From positions 291,708-355,707 of the forward strand of contig NZ_AXWS01000013.1 in assembly GCF_000482785.1 (NCBI RefSeq): a stretch of 64,000 nt of DNA. The letters run 5' to 3'. The notes under the pieces were generated by a model, which worked only from the letters and a program-made list of their open reading frames with translations, had not been told where the DNA came from and made no database searches. Shown piece by piece: positions 16,394 through 25,339 of this stretch. A program made the translations under genes and the position numbers. This DNA comes from Derxia gummosa DSM 723. GTDB taxonomy: Bacteria; Pseudomonadota; Gammaproteobacteria; Burkholderiales; Burkholderiaceae_E. Within the stretch, counting starts at the first letter, position 1; the number at the start of each line of letters is the position of its first letter.

Positions 16394-16696
16394 AGCGTTG
16401 AGTACCTCAGTGACGCGACCATTGCCAACGTGACGTGCCCCCTCATGAATTCGCCAAATGGTACCGACGGCCAGCGGCGGAAAGTTGGAAGGGTAAACAA
16501 ATCGGACAACGGCCGAGCACGAGGCCCCTAGGTCAAGCCACCCTTGGCCCTCAAACGTCACGGAGCCTGGAATTGCGGATTCACACTCTGCGAAGAAATG
16601 ATTCGGGCGAACGCCTGATTGATACCCAGCGGTCTTGCCGCTCACTGAGTTGGCGAACAGCTCCACCTCTGCTCGAACAACAAGAAGGTCTTGCAT
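16388..16696 (-). CDS. Cassette-borne protein similar to EF-Tu domain III
   Basis: A 102-residue soluble protein that reads like the C-terminal beta-barrel of elongation factor Tu on its own: VRAEVELF near the start, SGVRPNHFF in the position of the EF-Tu YRPQFYF strand, and WRIHEGARHVGNGRVTEVL at the end, matching the EF-Tu REGGRTVGAGVVTKI strand. It lacks any GTPase domain. The ATG follows the upstream attC core by four bases and the stop lies inside the next attC, so nearly the whole cassette is coding. The function of free-standing EF-Tu-III-like cassette proteins is unknown. Confidence 0.7.
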   Translation of the reverse strand: MQDLLVVRAEVELFANSVSGKTAGYQSGVRPNHFFAECESAIPGSVTFEGQGWLDLGASCSAVVRFVYPSNFPPLAVGTIWRIHEGARHVGNGRVTEVLNAG

Positions 16697-16699
16697 GTT

Positions 16700-16769
16700 G
16701 GCTAACGAAGCCCTTGTAGTTTGAGTTCAGCGGCCGTCAAAGGCGGTCCGCTGCAACGATGGGTTGGAC
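16700..16769 (-). other. attC recombination site B
   Basis: On the minus strand: core GTCCAAC (16769-16763), an exact match to RYYYAAC, and core GTTAGCC (16706-16700). The central palindrome repeats that of site A: CAGCGG (16728-16733) with CCGCTG (16748-16753) and an unpaired T16747. Site B is 70 bp, longer than site A between the stem and the last core. Same orientation as site A. Confidence 0.75.
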
Positions 16770-16781
16770 CGCATAATTTGA

Positions 16782-17213
16782 CTACTTGCTTGGTACGAAC
16801 ATGTAGACATTTGTCCCTTGCGGTTCGGATGTAAATAATCCAACTATGCCAAGCCACCCCGGCGAGTCAATGGGGAGTAGTCCAAATAAACTCATGAAAC
16901 CGAAGACAATGAATTGAATTGCGGCTAATGTGAGCGCGACCTTCAGCGCACTTTTTGAAGGTTCAAGTGCCTTCGCGCGCGGTATGACGATCTGTACCAA
17001 GCGGCCTAGCAAGACAACGAAGCTCGTAAATAACAGCCCGCAAGCAACCCCCATTGTGATAGCAACGATACCAATTCCGCCGAAGGTCCTGCAGCTCCAA
17101 TGCTGCGACCCGCAATCCACATCAGCGCTAAGCAGCGAGAAGCAAATAAGGCTAGCGATAACTGTGCTGGCTAATAGCCATGCCAGAGTAATTCGGGACG
17201 GTGCGTTACGCAT
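16782..17213 (-). CDS. Cassette-borne hypothetical membrane protein
   Basis: A 143-residue protein with four hydrophobic segments: LAWLLASTVIASLICF (about 10-25), GIGIVAITMGVACGLLF (45-61), VALTLAAIQFIVFGFM (92-107) and a weaker C-terminal one. A short periplasmic or lumenal loop carries two cysteines (DVDCGSQHWSCRTF). Not recognised. The ATG at 17213 is preferred over a longer frame because AGAGAAA lies upstream. The stop falls 12 bases before attC site B, in cassette orientation. Confidence 0.6.
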   Translation of the reverse strand: MRNAPSRITLAWLLASTVIASLICFSLLSADVDCGSQHWSCRTFGGIGIVAITMGVACGLLFTSFVVLLGRLVQIVIPRAKALEPSKSALKVALTLAAIQFIVFGFMSLFGLLPIDSPGWLGIVGLFTSEPQGTNVYMFVPSK

Positions 17214-17808
17214 GTGTTTTCTCTGCGGCCCAACTGGTTTTATCGTGCAAGCCGCGCTGGATAACAATTTATCCTGACGCGACACCTAGACCAAACTATA
17301 GCCGCAGCTGCTTGATTGCGCTGGCAATTTTCCTCAAAAGACAATTTTGTCCAAGTACTAAAACTCAAGGCAAAGGCAGCACATCCCGTCATAACGGAGT
17401 GGTGGCACTCGATAACACAGCGCACGCTTGATAACACCAGCGCAGTAGCGCAGAGGAATTCCTACAACTCAAGCATTTGAACGAATGATAAGTTAATTTC
17501 CCAATACCAATAGCGCATGCATCAATCCTTCCTGCACCCCACCCGCATCACTCACCCATTCCAATGACATAAGGCAATCATCCAATCCCTCTAAGAAGAA
17601 TTGCCAATACTTCAGTGCGCAACGGCTGCAAGCCCCAGCAATCATCCGGCATTCATATAGCGACTCTTCCCGATTCATTTCCATCCATCCAGCACCGGAA
17701 AGCGAACCCGCCGAGCAGCAGCCCACGCAAGCGCACAAGCCCGCAAACCCGGCGATGCCCACAAGCCAAAAGCCGGCTACCCCTCCCCCGGCAACCGGCC
17801 CAATCCCA
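17214..17808. other. Right edge of the cassette region, mostly non-coding
   Basis: A core-like GTTATCC occurs on the minus strand at 17265-17259, but there is no attC hairpin to its right, so it is not called as a site. A short imperfect duplication of GATAACACAGCGCA-type sequence occurs near 17409-17445. Base composition returns to the backbone level after about 17700. Apart from one weak small frame (17493-17684) I see no gene. Confidence 0.4.
17493..17684 (-). CDS. Possible small protein, weak
   Basis: A 63-residue frame (MEMNREESLYECRM to the stop) with a plausible amino-acid mix (aromatic and acidic residues, four cysteines) lies downstream of the pirin gene on the same strand. There is no strong ribosome binding site, only GGATGG close to the ATG, and no family resemblance. 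Kept because the stretch is otherwise unexplained; it may be chance. Confidence 0.2.
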   Translation of the reverse strand: MEMNREESLYECRMIAGACSRCALKYWQFFLEGLDDCLMSLEWVSDAGGVQEGLMHALLVLGN

Positions 17809-18528
17809 TCAAAACTCCGGCAACTCATTCCCCCGCAGATCGAACACCAGCACCTCGGCCTCCTGCCCGTTCGCCAGCGTGATCTCCCGCGCATCGCGGA
17901 TGCGCGCCCCGTCGCCTTCCCCGAGCCGCTCGCCGTTCACCTCGACGCTGCCGCGCGCCACATGCACATAGGCGTTGCGGCCGGCGTCGAGCGCGAGCGT
18001 CGCGGTCTCGGCGCCGTCGAACAGCCCGGCGTAGAGCCGCGCGTCCTGATGCACGACGAGCGAGCCGTCGGCGCCGTCGGGCGACACCACGAGCCGCAGG
18101 CGGCCGCGCTTTTGCTCGTCGCCGAAGCGCGTCTGCTGGTAGCCCGGCGCGACGCCCTTGCGGTCGGGCACGATCCAGATCTGCAGGAAGTGCGTGACGC
18201 CGGCCTGCTCGTGGTTGAACTCGCTGTGGCGCACGCCGGTGCCGGCGCTCATGAGCTGCACGTCGCCCGGCACGATGACCGAGCCGTTGCCCATCGAGTC
18301 CTCATGCGCCAGCGCGCCGTCGAGCACGTAGGAAATGATCTCCATGTCGCGGTGCGGATGGGTGCCGAAGCCCCGGCCGGGCTGGACGCGGTCGTCGTTG
18401 ATGACGAGCAGGTCCGAGAAGCCGACCTGTTCCGGGTCGTGGTAGTGGCCGAACGAGAAGGTGTGATGCGAATGGAGCCAGCCGAGGTTGGCGAGGCCAC
18501 GGTCTTGCGAGCGACGGATTTCAAGCAT
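17809..18528 (-). CDS. Pirin family protein (YhhW-like quercetinase type)
   Basis: A 239-residue bicupin. The N-terminus MLEIRRSQDRGLANLGWL and the metal site GTHPHRDMEIISYVLDG with a following H-E pattern (about residues 56-76) identify the bacterial pirin/YhhW group, some of which have quercetin 2,3-dioxygenase activity. The second cupin covers about residues 150-239. It is cytoplasmic. The LysR gene lies divergently 145 bases upstream, so this is the natural target of that regulator (inference from arrangement). Confidence 0.9.
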   Translation of the reverse strand: MLEIRRSQDRGLANLGWLHSHHTFSFGHYHDPEQVGFSDLLVINDDRVQPGRGFGTHPHRDMEIISYVLDGALAHEDSMGNGSVIVPGDVQLMSAGTGVRHSEFNHEQAGVTHFLQIWIVPDRKGVAPGYQQTRFGDEQKRGRLRLVVSPDGADGSLVVHQDARLYAGLFDGAETATLALDAGRNAYVHVARGSVEVNGERLGEGDGARIRDAREITLANGQEAEVLVFDLRGNELPEF

Positions 18529-18647
18529 GATCTGCTCCCTGATGTTCGATCGGTTTCACGGTTCGTCGCTGGCTTGGTTGCGACGGCATGGGAAGGATGA
18601 TCGGGCTCGGAGGCAGGCCCGCGGTCGAGTCTTTTGCAGGCCTATCA

Positions 18648-18660
18648 TCGAAGTTTTCGA
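18648..18660. promoter_or_regulatory. T-N11-A LysR box
   Basis: TCGAAGTTTTCGA, a 5-3-5 perfect palindrome of the T-N11-A type, lies 14 bases before the lysR start in the pirin/lysR divergent region. This is the expected form and place of an autoregulatory LysR site. Confidence 0.5.
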
Positions 18661-18673
18661 ACATGGAGCGGCG

Positions 18674-19582
18674 ATGCTCAGGCTCAGCCTCGATGCGATC
18701 GAGATCGTCGAAGCGATCGACCGCCACGGTTCCTTCGCGGCGGCGGCGACGCGGCTCAACAAGGTACCGTCCACCATTTCGTATTCGGTCGGCAAGCTTG
18801 AGGAACAGCTCGGCGTGAAGCTGTTCGAGCGCAACGGGCCGCGCGTGGCGCTCACGCCGGCCGGCGCCGAGCTGCTGAAGGAAGGGCGCTGGCTGCTCGC
18901 GGCGGCGGGCGATCTCGAATCGCGGCTGCGCCAGATCGCGACCGGCTACGAGACCGAGCTGCGCCTCGTGCACGACTCGCTCATCCCCACCGAGGCGCTG
19001 CTGGCCGACATCACCGCCTTCGAGGCGCTGGCCTGCGGCACGCGGCTGCGCCTGGGTGCCGAGGCGCTGACGGGCACCTGGGAGGCGCTGCGCGACGGCC
19101 GCGCCGATCTCGTGATCGCGGCCGGCGAGGGACCGGCGGGCGGCGGCTACCAGTCGGTGGAAGTGGGGCGGCTCGACTTCGCGTTCTGCGTCGCGCCGAT
19201 GCATGCGCTTGCAAGGCTCGGCCGGCCGGCGACGCGCGCCGACCTGCTGCCGCATACGGCCATCGTCGTCGGCGACAGCGCGCGCAGCCTCACCGACCGC
19301 ACCGTGGGCCTGCACTCCGGCCAGCCGCGCATCGCGGTGCCGACGATGACCGCGAAGATCGCCTGCCAGCGCGCCGGCCTCGGCCACGGCTTCCTGCCGC
19401 GCGCCTGCATCGAGGCCGATCTGGCGCGCGGCACGCTGGTCGAGCTTGAGGTGGAGGAGCCGCGCGCGCCCGAGCCCTTCCGCCTCGCGTGGAAGACCGG
19501 CGCCGACGGCCAGGCGCTGCGCTGGTGGCGCGCGCGGCTGAGCCGGCCGCTGGTGCCGGCGCTGCTGCCGCGCTCGCGCTGA
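18674..19582 (+). CDS. LysR-family transcriptional regulator
   Basis: A 302-residue LTTR. The winged HTH spans about residues 5-62 (AIEIVEAIDRHGSFAAAATRL, KVPSTISYSVGKLEEQLGVKLFER), followed by the substrate-binding fold. The ATG at 18674 has GGAG upstream; a longer frame from 18488 is rejected because it runs through the pirin promoter. Its stop codon is immediately followed by the complement of the czcA stop, so the two convergent genes touch without any spacer. Palindrome copy at 19200-19213. Confidence 0.88.
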   Translation: MLRLSLDAIEIVEAIDRHGSFAAAATRLNKVPSTISYSVGKLEEQLGVKLFERNGPRVALTPAGAELLKEGRWLLAAAGDLESRLRQIATGYETELRLVHDSLIPTEALLADITAFEALACGTRLRLGAEALTGTWEALRDGRADLVIAAGEGPAGGGYQSVEVGRLDFAFCVAPMHALARLGRPATRADLLPHTAIVVGDSARSLTDRTVGLHSGQPRIAVPTMTAKIACQRAGLGHGFLPRACIEADLARGTLVELEVEEPRAPEPFRLAWKTGADGQALRWWRARLSRPLVPALLPRSR

Positions 19583-22500
19583 TCAGCCCGGCGCGGTCAG
19601 GCCCGGCGCGGCCCGCGCCCCGACGCGCCGTCCGTGCGCGAGCCGGTAGAGCACCGGCAGCACGAGCAGCGTGAGCAGGGTCGAGGACAGGATGCCGCCG
19701 ATCACCACCGTCGCGAGCGGGCGCTGCACCTCGGCGCCGGTGCCGGTCGCGAGCGCCATCGGCACGAAGCCGAGCGAGGCCACGAGCGCGGTCATGAGCA
19801 CCGGCCGCAGCCGCGTCAGCGCGCCCTCGCGCAGCGCCGCCTCCAGTCCGATGCCCTGCTCGCGCAGGCCCCGGATGAAGCTGAGCATCACCAGCCCGTT
19901 GAGCACCGCGACGCCGCACAGCGCGATGAAGCCGATCGCCGCCGAGATCGACAGCGGAATGCCGCGCAGCCACAGCGCCGCCACCCCGCCCGTGAGCGCG
20001 AACGGAATGCCGGTGAACACCAGCAGCCCGTCCTTCGCATTGCCGAACATCATGAACAGCAGCGTGAACACGAGCGCGAGCGCGACCGGCACCACGACCC
20101 GCAGGCGCGCCGTGGCCGATTGCAGGTTCTCGAACTGGCCGCCCCATTCGATCCAGTAGCCGGGCGGCAGCGCCGCCTCGGCGGCCACGGCCGCCTGCGC
20201 CTCGGCGACGAAGGAGCCGAGATCGCGGCCGCGCACATTGGCCGTCACCACGACGCGGCGCTTGCCGTTCTCGCGGCTGATCTGGTTGGGGCCGGGCTCC
20301 AGCGCGAGCGTCGCCAGTTCGGCGAGCGGCAGGTAGCGCAGCTCGTCGCCATGGCTGCGGCGCGGGTCGGCGGCATCGGCGCCGCCGGGGCGCGCGCCGG
20401 CCGGCAGCGCGATCGGCAGGCGGCCGAGCGCGTCGAGGTCGTCGCGGCGCGCGTCGGGCAGACGCACGACGATGTCGAAGCGCCGGTCGCCCTCGAACAA
20501 CGTGCCGGCCACCGTGCCGCCGATCCAGGTCGAGACGCTGTCCTGCACGTCGCCCGCGTTGAGGCCGTAGCGCGCCGCGCGCTCGCGGTCGATGCGTACC
20601 GTCAGCACCGGCAGGCCGGTGGTCTGCTCCACCTTGACCTCGGCCGCGCCTGCAATCGCTTGCAGCCTCGCGGCCACGCGCGCCGCGCCGCGCTCGAGCA
20701 GCGCCATGTCGTCGCCGAACAGCTTGACCGCGACATCGCTGCGCACGCCCGAGATCAGCTCGTTGAAGCGCAGCTGGATCGGCTGCGAGAACTCGTAGGC
20801 ATTGCCGGGCAGGCGCGCGAGCGTCGCCCGCACCGCTTCGATCAGCTCGTCGCGCGTGCGACGCGGCTCGGGCCATTGCTCCCGAGGCTTGAGCATCACG
20901 TAGGCATCGGAGATGTTGGGCGGCATCGGGTCGGACGCGACCTCGGCCGTGCCGGTGCGCGCGAACACGCGCTCGATCTCCGGAAACCGCGCCTTGAGCG
21001 TGGCCTCGATACGCTGCTGCATCTCGACCGATTGCGTGAGGCTGGTCGAGGGCATGCGCAGCGCCTGCACGGCAAAGTCGCCCTCGTTCAGGCTCGGCAC
21101 GAACTCGCTGCCGAGCCGGCTCGCCATGGCGAGCGCGAGCGCCACCGCGCAGACCGCCGCCGTCACCACCACGGCCGGGTTGCCGAGCGCGCGTTCGAGC
21201 AGCGCGGCGTACACGCGGCGCGCCCAGCCGAGGATGCGCGGCTCGGTCTCGGCCACGCGCTTGCCGATGAACAGCGTCACCGCCGCCGGCACGAAGGTGA
21301 CGGACAGCAGCATCGCCCCGAGCAGCGCCGCCACGACGGTGAAGGCCATCGGATGGAACATCCGCCCTTCCACGCCGCCGAGCGCGAAGATCGGCAGGTA
21401 CACCACCATGATGATGAGCTGGCCGTAGATGAGCGGACGGCGCGCCTCGCGCGCGGCCTCGAACACCTGGGCGAAGCGCTCGTCGCGCGCGAGCGGCCGG
21501 CCGAACGCCTGCTGGGCATGGGCGAGCCGGCGCACGCAGTTCTCGACGATCACCACCGCGCCGTCCACGATGATCCCGAAGTCGAGCGCGCCCAGGCTCA
21601 TGAGGTTGGCGCTGACGCCGCGCGACACCATGCCGGTGAAGGTGAACAGCATGGCCAGCGGAATCACGAGCGCGGTGATGAGCGCCGCGCGCAGGTTGCC
21701 GAGGAAGACGAACAGCACCGCGATGACGAGCAGCGCGCCCTCGACGAGGTTCTTGCGCACGGTGGCGATGGCCTTGTCCACGAGTTGCGTGCGGTCGTAC
21801 ACCGTCACCACCTCGACGCCCTCGGGCAGCGTGCGGCGGATCTCGTCCATGCGCCTGCCGACGGCCTCGGCCACGGCGCGGCTGTTCTGGCCGATGAGCA
21901 TGAACACGGTGCCGAGCACGACCTCGCGGCCGTTGTCGGTGGCGGCGCCGGTGCGCAGCTCGCGGCCGATGCCGATGCTCGCCACGTCGCGCAGGCGCAC
22001 GAGGCTGCCGTCCACGGTCTTGACGACGATGGCGCCGATGTCGGCGGCGGTCGCCACCTGGCCCGGCGCGCGCACGAGGTATTGCTCGCCGCGCTTCTCG
22101 ATGTAGCCGGCGCCGACGTTGGCGTTGTTGCGGCCGATGGCGGCGGCTAGCTCGCGCAGGTCGAGGCCGTAGGAGGCGAGCCGCGCCGGGTCGGGCGCGA
22201 CCAGGTACTCCTTGGTGTAGCCGCCGATCGAGTTGATCTCGGTCACGCCGGGCACGGTGCGCAGCTGCGGGCGGATCACCCAGTCCTGGATCTCGCGCAG
22301 GTCGGTCGGCGTGTACGGCGCGCCGTCGGGCTTGCGCGCGTCGGGCCGGGCCTCGACGGTCCACAGATACACCTCGCCGAGGCCGGTCGAGATCGGGCCG
22401 GGCGCGGGCGTGATGCCGGCCGGGAGGTTCTCGCGCACCTGGGCGAGCCGTTCGCCCACGAGCTGGCGCGCGAAGTAGATATCGGTGCCGTCCTCGAAGA

Positions 22501-22786
22501 TGACGGTCACCTGCGACAGGCCGTAGCGCGACAGCGAGCGTGTCTGCACGAGGCGCGGCAGGCCGGCCATCGCGGTCTCGATCGGGAAGGTCACGCGCTG
22601 CTCGGTTTCGAGCGGCGAATAGCCGGGCGCGGCGGTGTTGATCTGCACCTGCACGTTGGTGATGTCGGGCACGGCGTCGATCGGCAGGCGCTGGTAGCTC
22701 GCGACGCCGAGCGCGGCCATGCCGAGCACGGCGAGCAGCACGAGCCAGCGCTGGCCGATGGCGAATCGCAGGAGGCGTTCGAACAT
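19583..22786 (-). CDS. czcA: CzcA-type heavy-metal RND efflux pump
   Basis: A 1067-residue inner-membrane RND transporter of the heavy-metal-efflux class. N-terminal helix, then a large periplasmic loop starting RLPIDAVPDITNVQVQ, transmembrane segments 2-6, a second periplasmic domain and the last six helices, the full normal length. The metal-specificity motif in helix 4 is DFGIIVDGAVVIVEN, with the paired acidic residues of Co/Zn/Cd-exporting HME pumps. It exports divalent cations with CzcB and CzcC, using the proton gradient. It follows czcB by ten bases. Palindrome copy at 20651-20664. Confidence 0.93.
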   Translation of the reverse strand: MFERLLRFAIGQRWLVLLAVLGMAALGVASYQRLPIDAVPDITNVQVQINTAAPGYSPLETEQRVTFPIETAMAGLPRLVQTRSLSRYGLSQVTVIFEDGTDIYFARQLVGERLAQVRENLPAGITPAPGPISTGLGEVYLWTVEARPDARKPDGAPYTPTDLREIQDWVIRPQLRTVPGVTEINSIGGYTKEYLVAPDPARLASYGLDLRELAAAIGRNNANVGAGYIEKRGEQYLVRAPGQVATAADIGAIVVKTVDGSLVRLRDVASIGIGRELRTGAATDNGREVVLGTVFMLIGQNSRAVAEAVGRRMDEIRRTLPEGVEVVTVYDRTQLVDKAIATVRKNLVEGALLVIAVLFVFLGNLRAALITALVIPLAMLFTFTGMVSRGVSANLMSLGALDFGIIVDGAVVIVENCVRRLAHAQQAFGRPLARDERFAQVFEAAREARRPLIYGQLIIMVVYLPIFALGGVEGRMFHPMAFTVVAALLGAMLLSVTFVPAAVTLFIGKRVAETEPRILGWARRVYAALLERALGNPAVVVTAAVCAVALALAMASRLGSEFVPSLNEGDFAVQALRMPSTSLTQSVEMQQRIEATLKARFPEIERVFARTGTAEVASDPMPPNISDAYVMLKPREQWPEPRRTRDELIEAVRATLARLPGNAYEFSQPIQLRFNELISGVRSDVAVKLFGDDMALLERGAARVAARLQAIAGAAEVKVEQTTGLPVLTVRIDRERAARYGLNAGDVQDSVSTWIGGTVAGTLFEGDRRFDIVVRLPDARRDDLDALGRLPIALPAGARPGGADAADPRRSHGDELRYLPLAELATLALEPGPNQISRENGKRRVVVTANVRGRDLGSFVAEAQAAVAAEAALPPGYWIEWGGQFENLQSATARLRVVVPVALALVFTLLFMMFGNAKDGLLVFTGIPFALTGGVAALWLRGIPLSISAAIGFIALCGVAVLNGLVMLSFIRGLREQGIGLEAALREGALTRLRPVLMTALVASLGFVPMALATGTGAEVQRPLATVVIGGILSSTLLTLLVLPVLYRLAHGRRVGARAAPGLTAPG
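20651..20664. repeat. Recurrent 14-bp palindrome (exact)
   Basis: TGCAATCGCTTGCA inside czcA. Exact match to TG[AC]AANCGNTT[GT]CA. Confidence 0.6.
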
Positions 22787-22796
22787 GGCGGCTCCT

Positions 22797-24032
22797 TCAG
22801 TGCGAATGCTCGGCGCTGCCCTTGGCCAGATCGGCCTTGAGCAGGAAGCCGTTGCCGGCGGCATAGGTCTCGCCCGGCGCCAGGCCCGCGACGATCTCGA
22901 CCTGCGCGCCGTCGGCCCGACCGGTCGTGACCGGCCGGGCCTCGAAGCCGACCGCGGTGCGCACGAACACCGAGGGCCGGTCCTCGACCGTGTGCAGCGC
23001 GTCGGCCGGCACCGCGACCGCCACCTTCGCCTGGCCCGCGACCACGCGCGCGTTCACGAACAGGCCCGGCCGCCACAGCCCCTGCGGATTGGGCAGCACG
23101 ATGCGCGCCGTGGCGCTGCGCGTGCTCTCGCCGAACAGGTTGCCGACGTAGGACACGCGGCCCTCGACCGGCGCGCCGCCGCCGGCGGCCGTGACCGAGG
23201 CGCGCGCGCCGACCGGCACCTTGCCGATGTCCTGCGCGCTGACCACGAGATCGATCCACACGGTGGACAGGTCGGAGATCATGAAAACGCTTGCATCGGC
23301 CGCGACCGACTCGCCGAGCGCGAGCCGCTTCTCGACCACGATGCCGTCGAAGGGCGCCCGGATGGCGAGCCGGCCGAGCGCGGACGGGTCGGCGGCGAGG
23401 TCGGCGCCGAGCGCGCGCAGCCGGGTCTCGGCATTGCGCTGCTCGATCTCGGCCTCGCGCAGGGCCTGGCGCGCGAGCAGGTAGTCCTGCTCGGCCGACA
23501 CCTTGGCTTCCCACAGCCGGCGCTCGCGCTCGAAGGTGGCGGCGGCGGTCTCGCGCCGTTCGCGCGCCGACAGCAGCGCGGCGCGCTGTTCCGACAGCGT
23601 GGCGCTGCCGATCACGGCCAGCACCTCGCCGCGCCGCACGCGCTGGCCGAGGTCGGCCGCGACCGACTCGACCACGCCCGCGACGCGCGGCACGACCTGG
23701 GCCGTGCGGTCGGCGTTGAAGCGAACCTCGCCGTGGAAGTCGGCGCCGAGGTCGAGCGTGGCCGGGCCGGCGCTGGCGACGGTGATGCGGCTGGCGGCGA
23801 TGACGGCGTCGGGCATCGCGATGGCGTCGGGGGCGGCGGCGTGGTTGGCCCCGTGGTCATCGCCGTGGTCATGGTCGTCGCCGTCGTCGTCGTGCGCGCC
23901 GGCCTTGCCGCCGTGGTCATGGGCTTCGGCGGCGGCGCCGGGCGCGCGGCCGTCGTGCAGCAGGATCGCGCCGCCGGCAAGCGCCGTGGCCGCGACCAGC
24001 GCGAGGAGGGTGAAGAGATTGGTTCTGGTCAT
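22797..24032 (-). CDS. czcB: CzcB-type periplasmic adaptor of the RND efflux system
   Basis: A 411-residue membrane-fusion protein. It has an N-terminal signal anchor (FTLLALVAATALAGGAILL), a His- and Asp-rich stretch (about residues 38-65, HDHGGKAGAHDDDGDDHDH) suited to binding metal, a coiled-coil hairpin (about 150-205), a lipoyl-like barrel (RAPFDGIVVEKRLALGE) and the beta-barrel. It links CzcA to the outer-membrane channel CzcC. The His-rich segment is typical of Zn/Co/Cd systems rather than drug pumps. Palindrome copy at 23282-23295. Confidence 0.92.
   Translation of the reverse strand: MTRTNLFTLLALVAATALAGGAILLHDGRAPGAAAEAHDHGGKAGAHDDDGDDHDHGDDHGANHAAAPDAIAMPDAVIAASRITVASAGPATLDLGADFHGEVRFNADRTAQVVPRVAGVVESVAADLGQRVRRGEVLAVIGSATLSEQRAALLSARERRETAAATFERERRLWEAKVSAEQDYLLARQALREAEIEQRNAETRLRALGADLAADPSALGRLAIRAPFDGIVVEKRLALGESVAADASVFMISDLSTVWIDLVVSAQDIGKVPVGARASVTAAGGGAPVEGRVSYVGNLFGESTRSATARIVLPNPQGLWRPGLFVNARVVAGQAKVAVAVPADALHTVEDRPSVFVRTAVGFEARPVTTGRADGAQVEIVAGLAPGETYAAGNGFLLKADLAKGSAEHSH
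23282..23295. repeat. Recurrent 14-bp palindrome (exact)
   Basis: TGAAAACGCTTGCA inside czcB. Confidence 0.6.
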
Positions 24033-24046
24033 GGGGAATCCGGTGG

Positions 24047-25339
24047 TCAGAAGGCGGGCGTGCCGAGCAGGCGTTCGAGTTCGGCGGCGGCGCGCCGGGC
24101 GTCGGCGAGGGCGCGCAATTGCTGGGCGCGCACCTGGAACAGCGTCCGCTGGGCGTCGAGCACGTCCAGCACGCCGAAGCGGCCGAGCGAGAAGCCGAGC
24201 GTCGCGGCGTCGCGCGCGCTGCGGGCGTCGGGCAGCAGGCTGTCGTCGATGAGCGCGGCCTGGCGCCGCGCGCTGTCGAGCAGCGCCGCCGCCACGCGCG
24301 CCTCGCCCTCGACCCGCAGCGCGGTCGCGCGCACGAGGTCGCGGCCCTGGTCGGCCCGCGCGAGCGCCTCGCGCAGCAGGCCCTGGTTGCGGTCGAACAC
24401 CGGCAGCGGAATCGACAGGCCCACCAGCGCCTGGTTGCGGCCCAGCTCGTTGTTGCGCTGAAGACCGAGGCCGACGTTCACATCGGGCACGGCACGGCTG
24501 CGCTCGATGTCGACCTGGGCCTCGCGGCGGGCGGCGTCGTGGCGCGCCGCGACCACCTCGGGCGCGGCATCGACCAGCTCGGCCAGCCGCGCGGGCGCGG
24601 GCGCGGCGGGCGGCAGCGTCAGCTCGCCATCGGGCTCACCCAGTTCGGCCGGCGCCAGCGCCAGCAGCGCCGCGAGCCGGGCGCGCGCCGCCTCGCTGTC
24701 CTGGGCGGCCTGGCGCGTCTCGATCTCGACCGCGCCGAGCGCGAGCCGCGCGCGCGTCTCGTCCACCGGCGACACCTTGCCGGCGGCGACGCGCCGCGCC
24801 ACCACGTCGAGCGCCTCGCGCGCCAGCGCCGCCGATTCCTCCGCGAGCTGCCGGCGACGGCGCGCCGCGAGCGCATCCCAGAACGCGGCGGCGACGGCGG
24901 CGCGCAGCGCGAGCGCGCGGGCCTCGACGAAGGCACGCGCGCCGTCCTGGCCGCGCTCGGCCGCGCGCCGGCGCGCCTCGCGCTTGCCGCCAAGTTCTAT
25001 CTGCTGGCTGATCTGGAAAGCGCTGGTGCGGCTGCCGCTGCGCAAGTCCTCGACCGAGCCGGACAGCACCGGATTGGGCAGGCGGCCTGCCTGGTCGAGC
25101 AGGCCGTCGGCGGCCTCGATCTCGCGCCGGGCGGCGGCGAACTCGGGCTGGCGGTCGAGCGCGAGGGCGAGGGCCTGGTCGAGCGTGAGCGGCGCGGTGG
25201 CACGGGCGGAAGCCGCCACGCCGGGGTCGGGCTGCGCCGTCGCCGCCAGCGCCGGCGGGCAGGAAAGCGCCGCGCCCGCCGCGAGGGCGAGCAGCAGCAT
25301 TCGCGCGGCGACGGACTGCGCGGGCATGGGGTGAGGCAT
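24047..25339 (-). CDS. czcC: CzcC-type outer-membrane efflux channel (TolC family)
   Basis: A 430-residue outer-membrane factor. The signal peptide covers the first 32 residues (MLLLALAAGAALSCPPALA). Two repeats with long helices and short strands follow; LTLDQALALALDRQPEFAAA opens the first repeat and AGRLPNPVLSG forms a membrane strand. Long Ala/Arg-rich helices (about 110-215 and 320-420) build the periplasmic tunnel. It follows the czcI gene after 113 bases and precedes czcB by 14, so all four genes likely share a promoter. Confidence 0.9.
   Translation of the reverse strand: MPHPMPAQSVAARMLLLALAAGAALSCPPALAATAQPDPGVAASARATAPLTLDQALALALDRQPEFAAARREIEAADGLLDQAGRLPNPVLSGSVEDLRSGSRTSAFQISQQIELGGKREARRRAAERGQDGARAFVEARALALRAAVAAAFWDALAARRRRQLAEESAALAREALDVVARRVAAGKVSPVDETRARLALGAVEIETRQAAQDSEAARARLAALLALAPAELGEPDGELTLPPAAPAPARLAELVDAAPEVVAARHDAARREAQVDIERSRAVPDVNVGLGLQRNNELGRNQALVGLSIPLPVFDRNQGLLREALARADQGRDLVRATALRVEGEARVAAALLDSARRQAALIDDSLLPDARSARDAATLGFSLGRFGVLDVLDAQRTLFQVRAQQLRALADARRAAAELERLLGTPAF

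Noticed and set aside
17259-17265. Third attC core (GTTATCC on the minus strand) before the membrane-protein cassette
   Set aside because: No stem or second core can be drawn to its right, so the match of seven bases alone is not enough.
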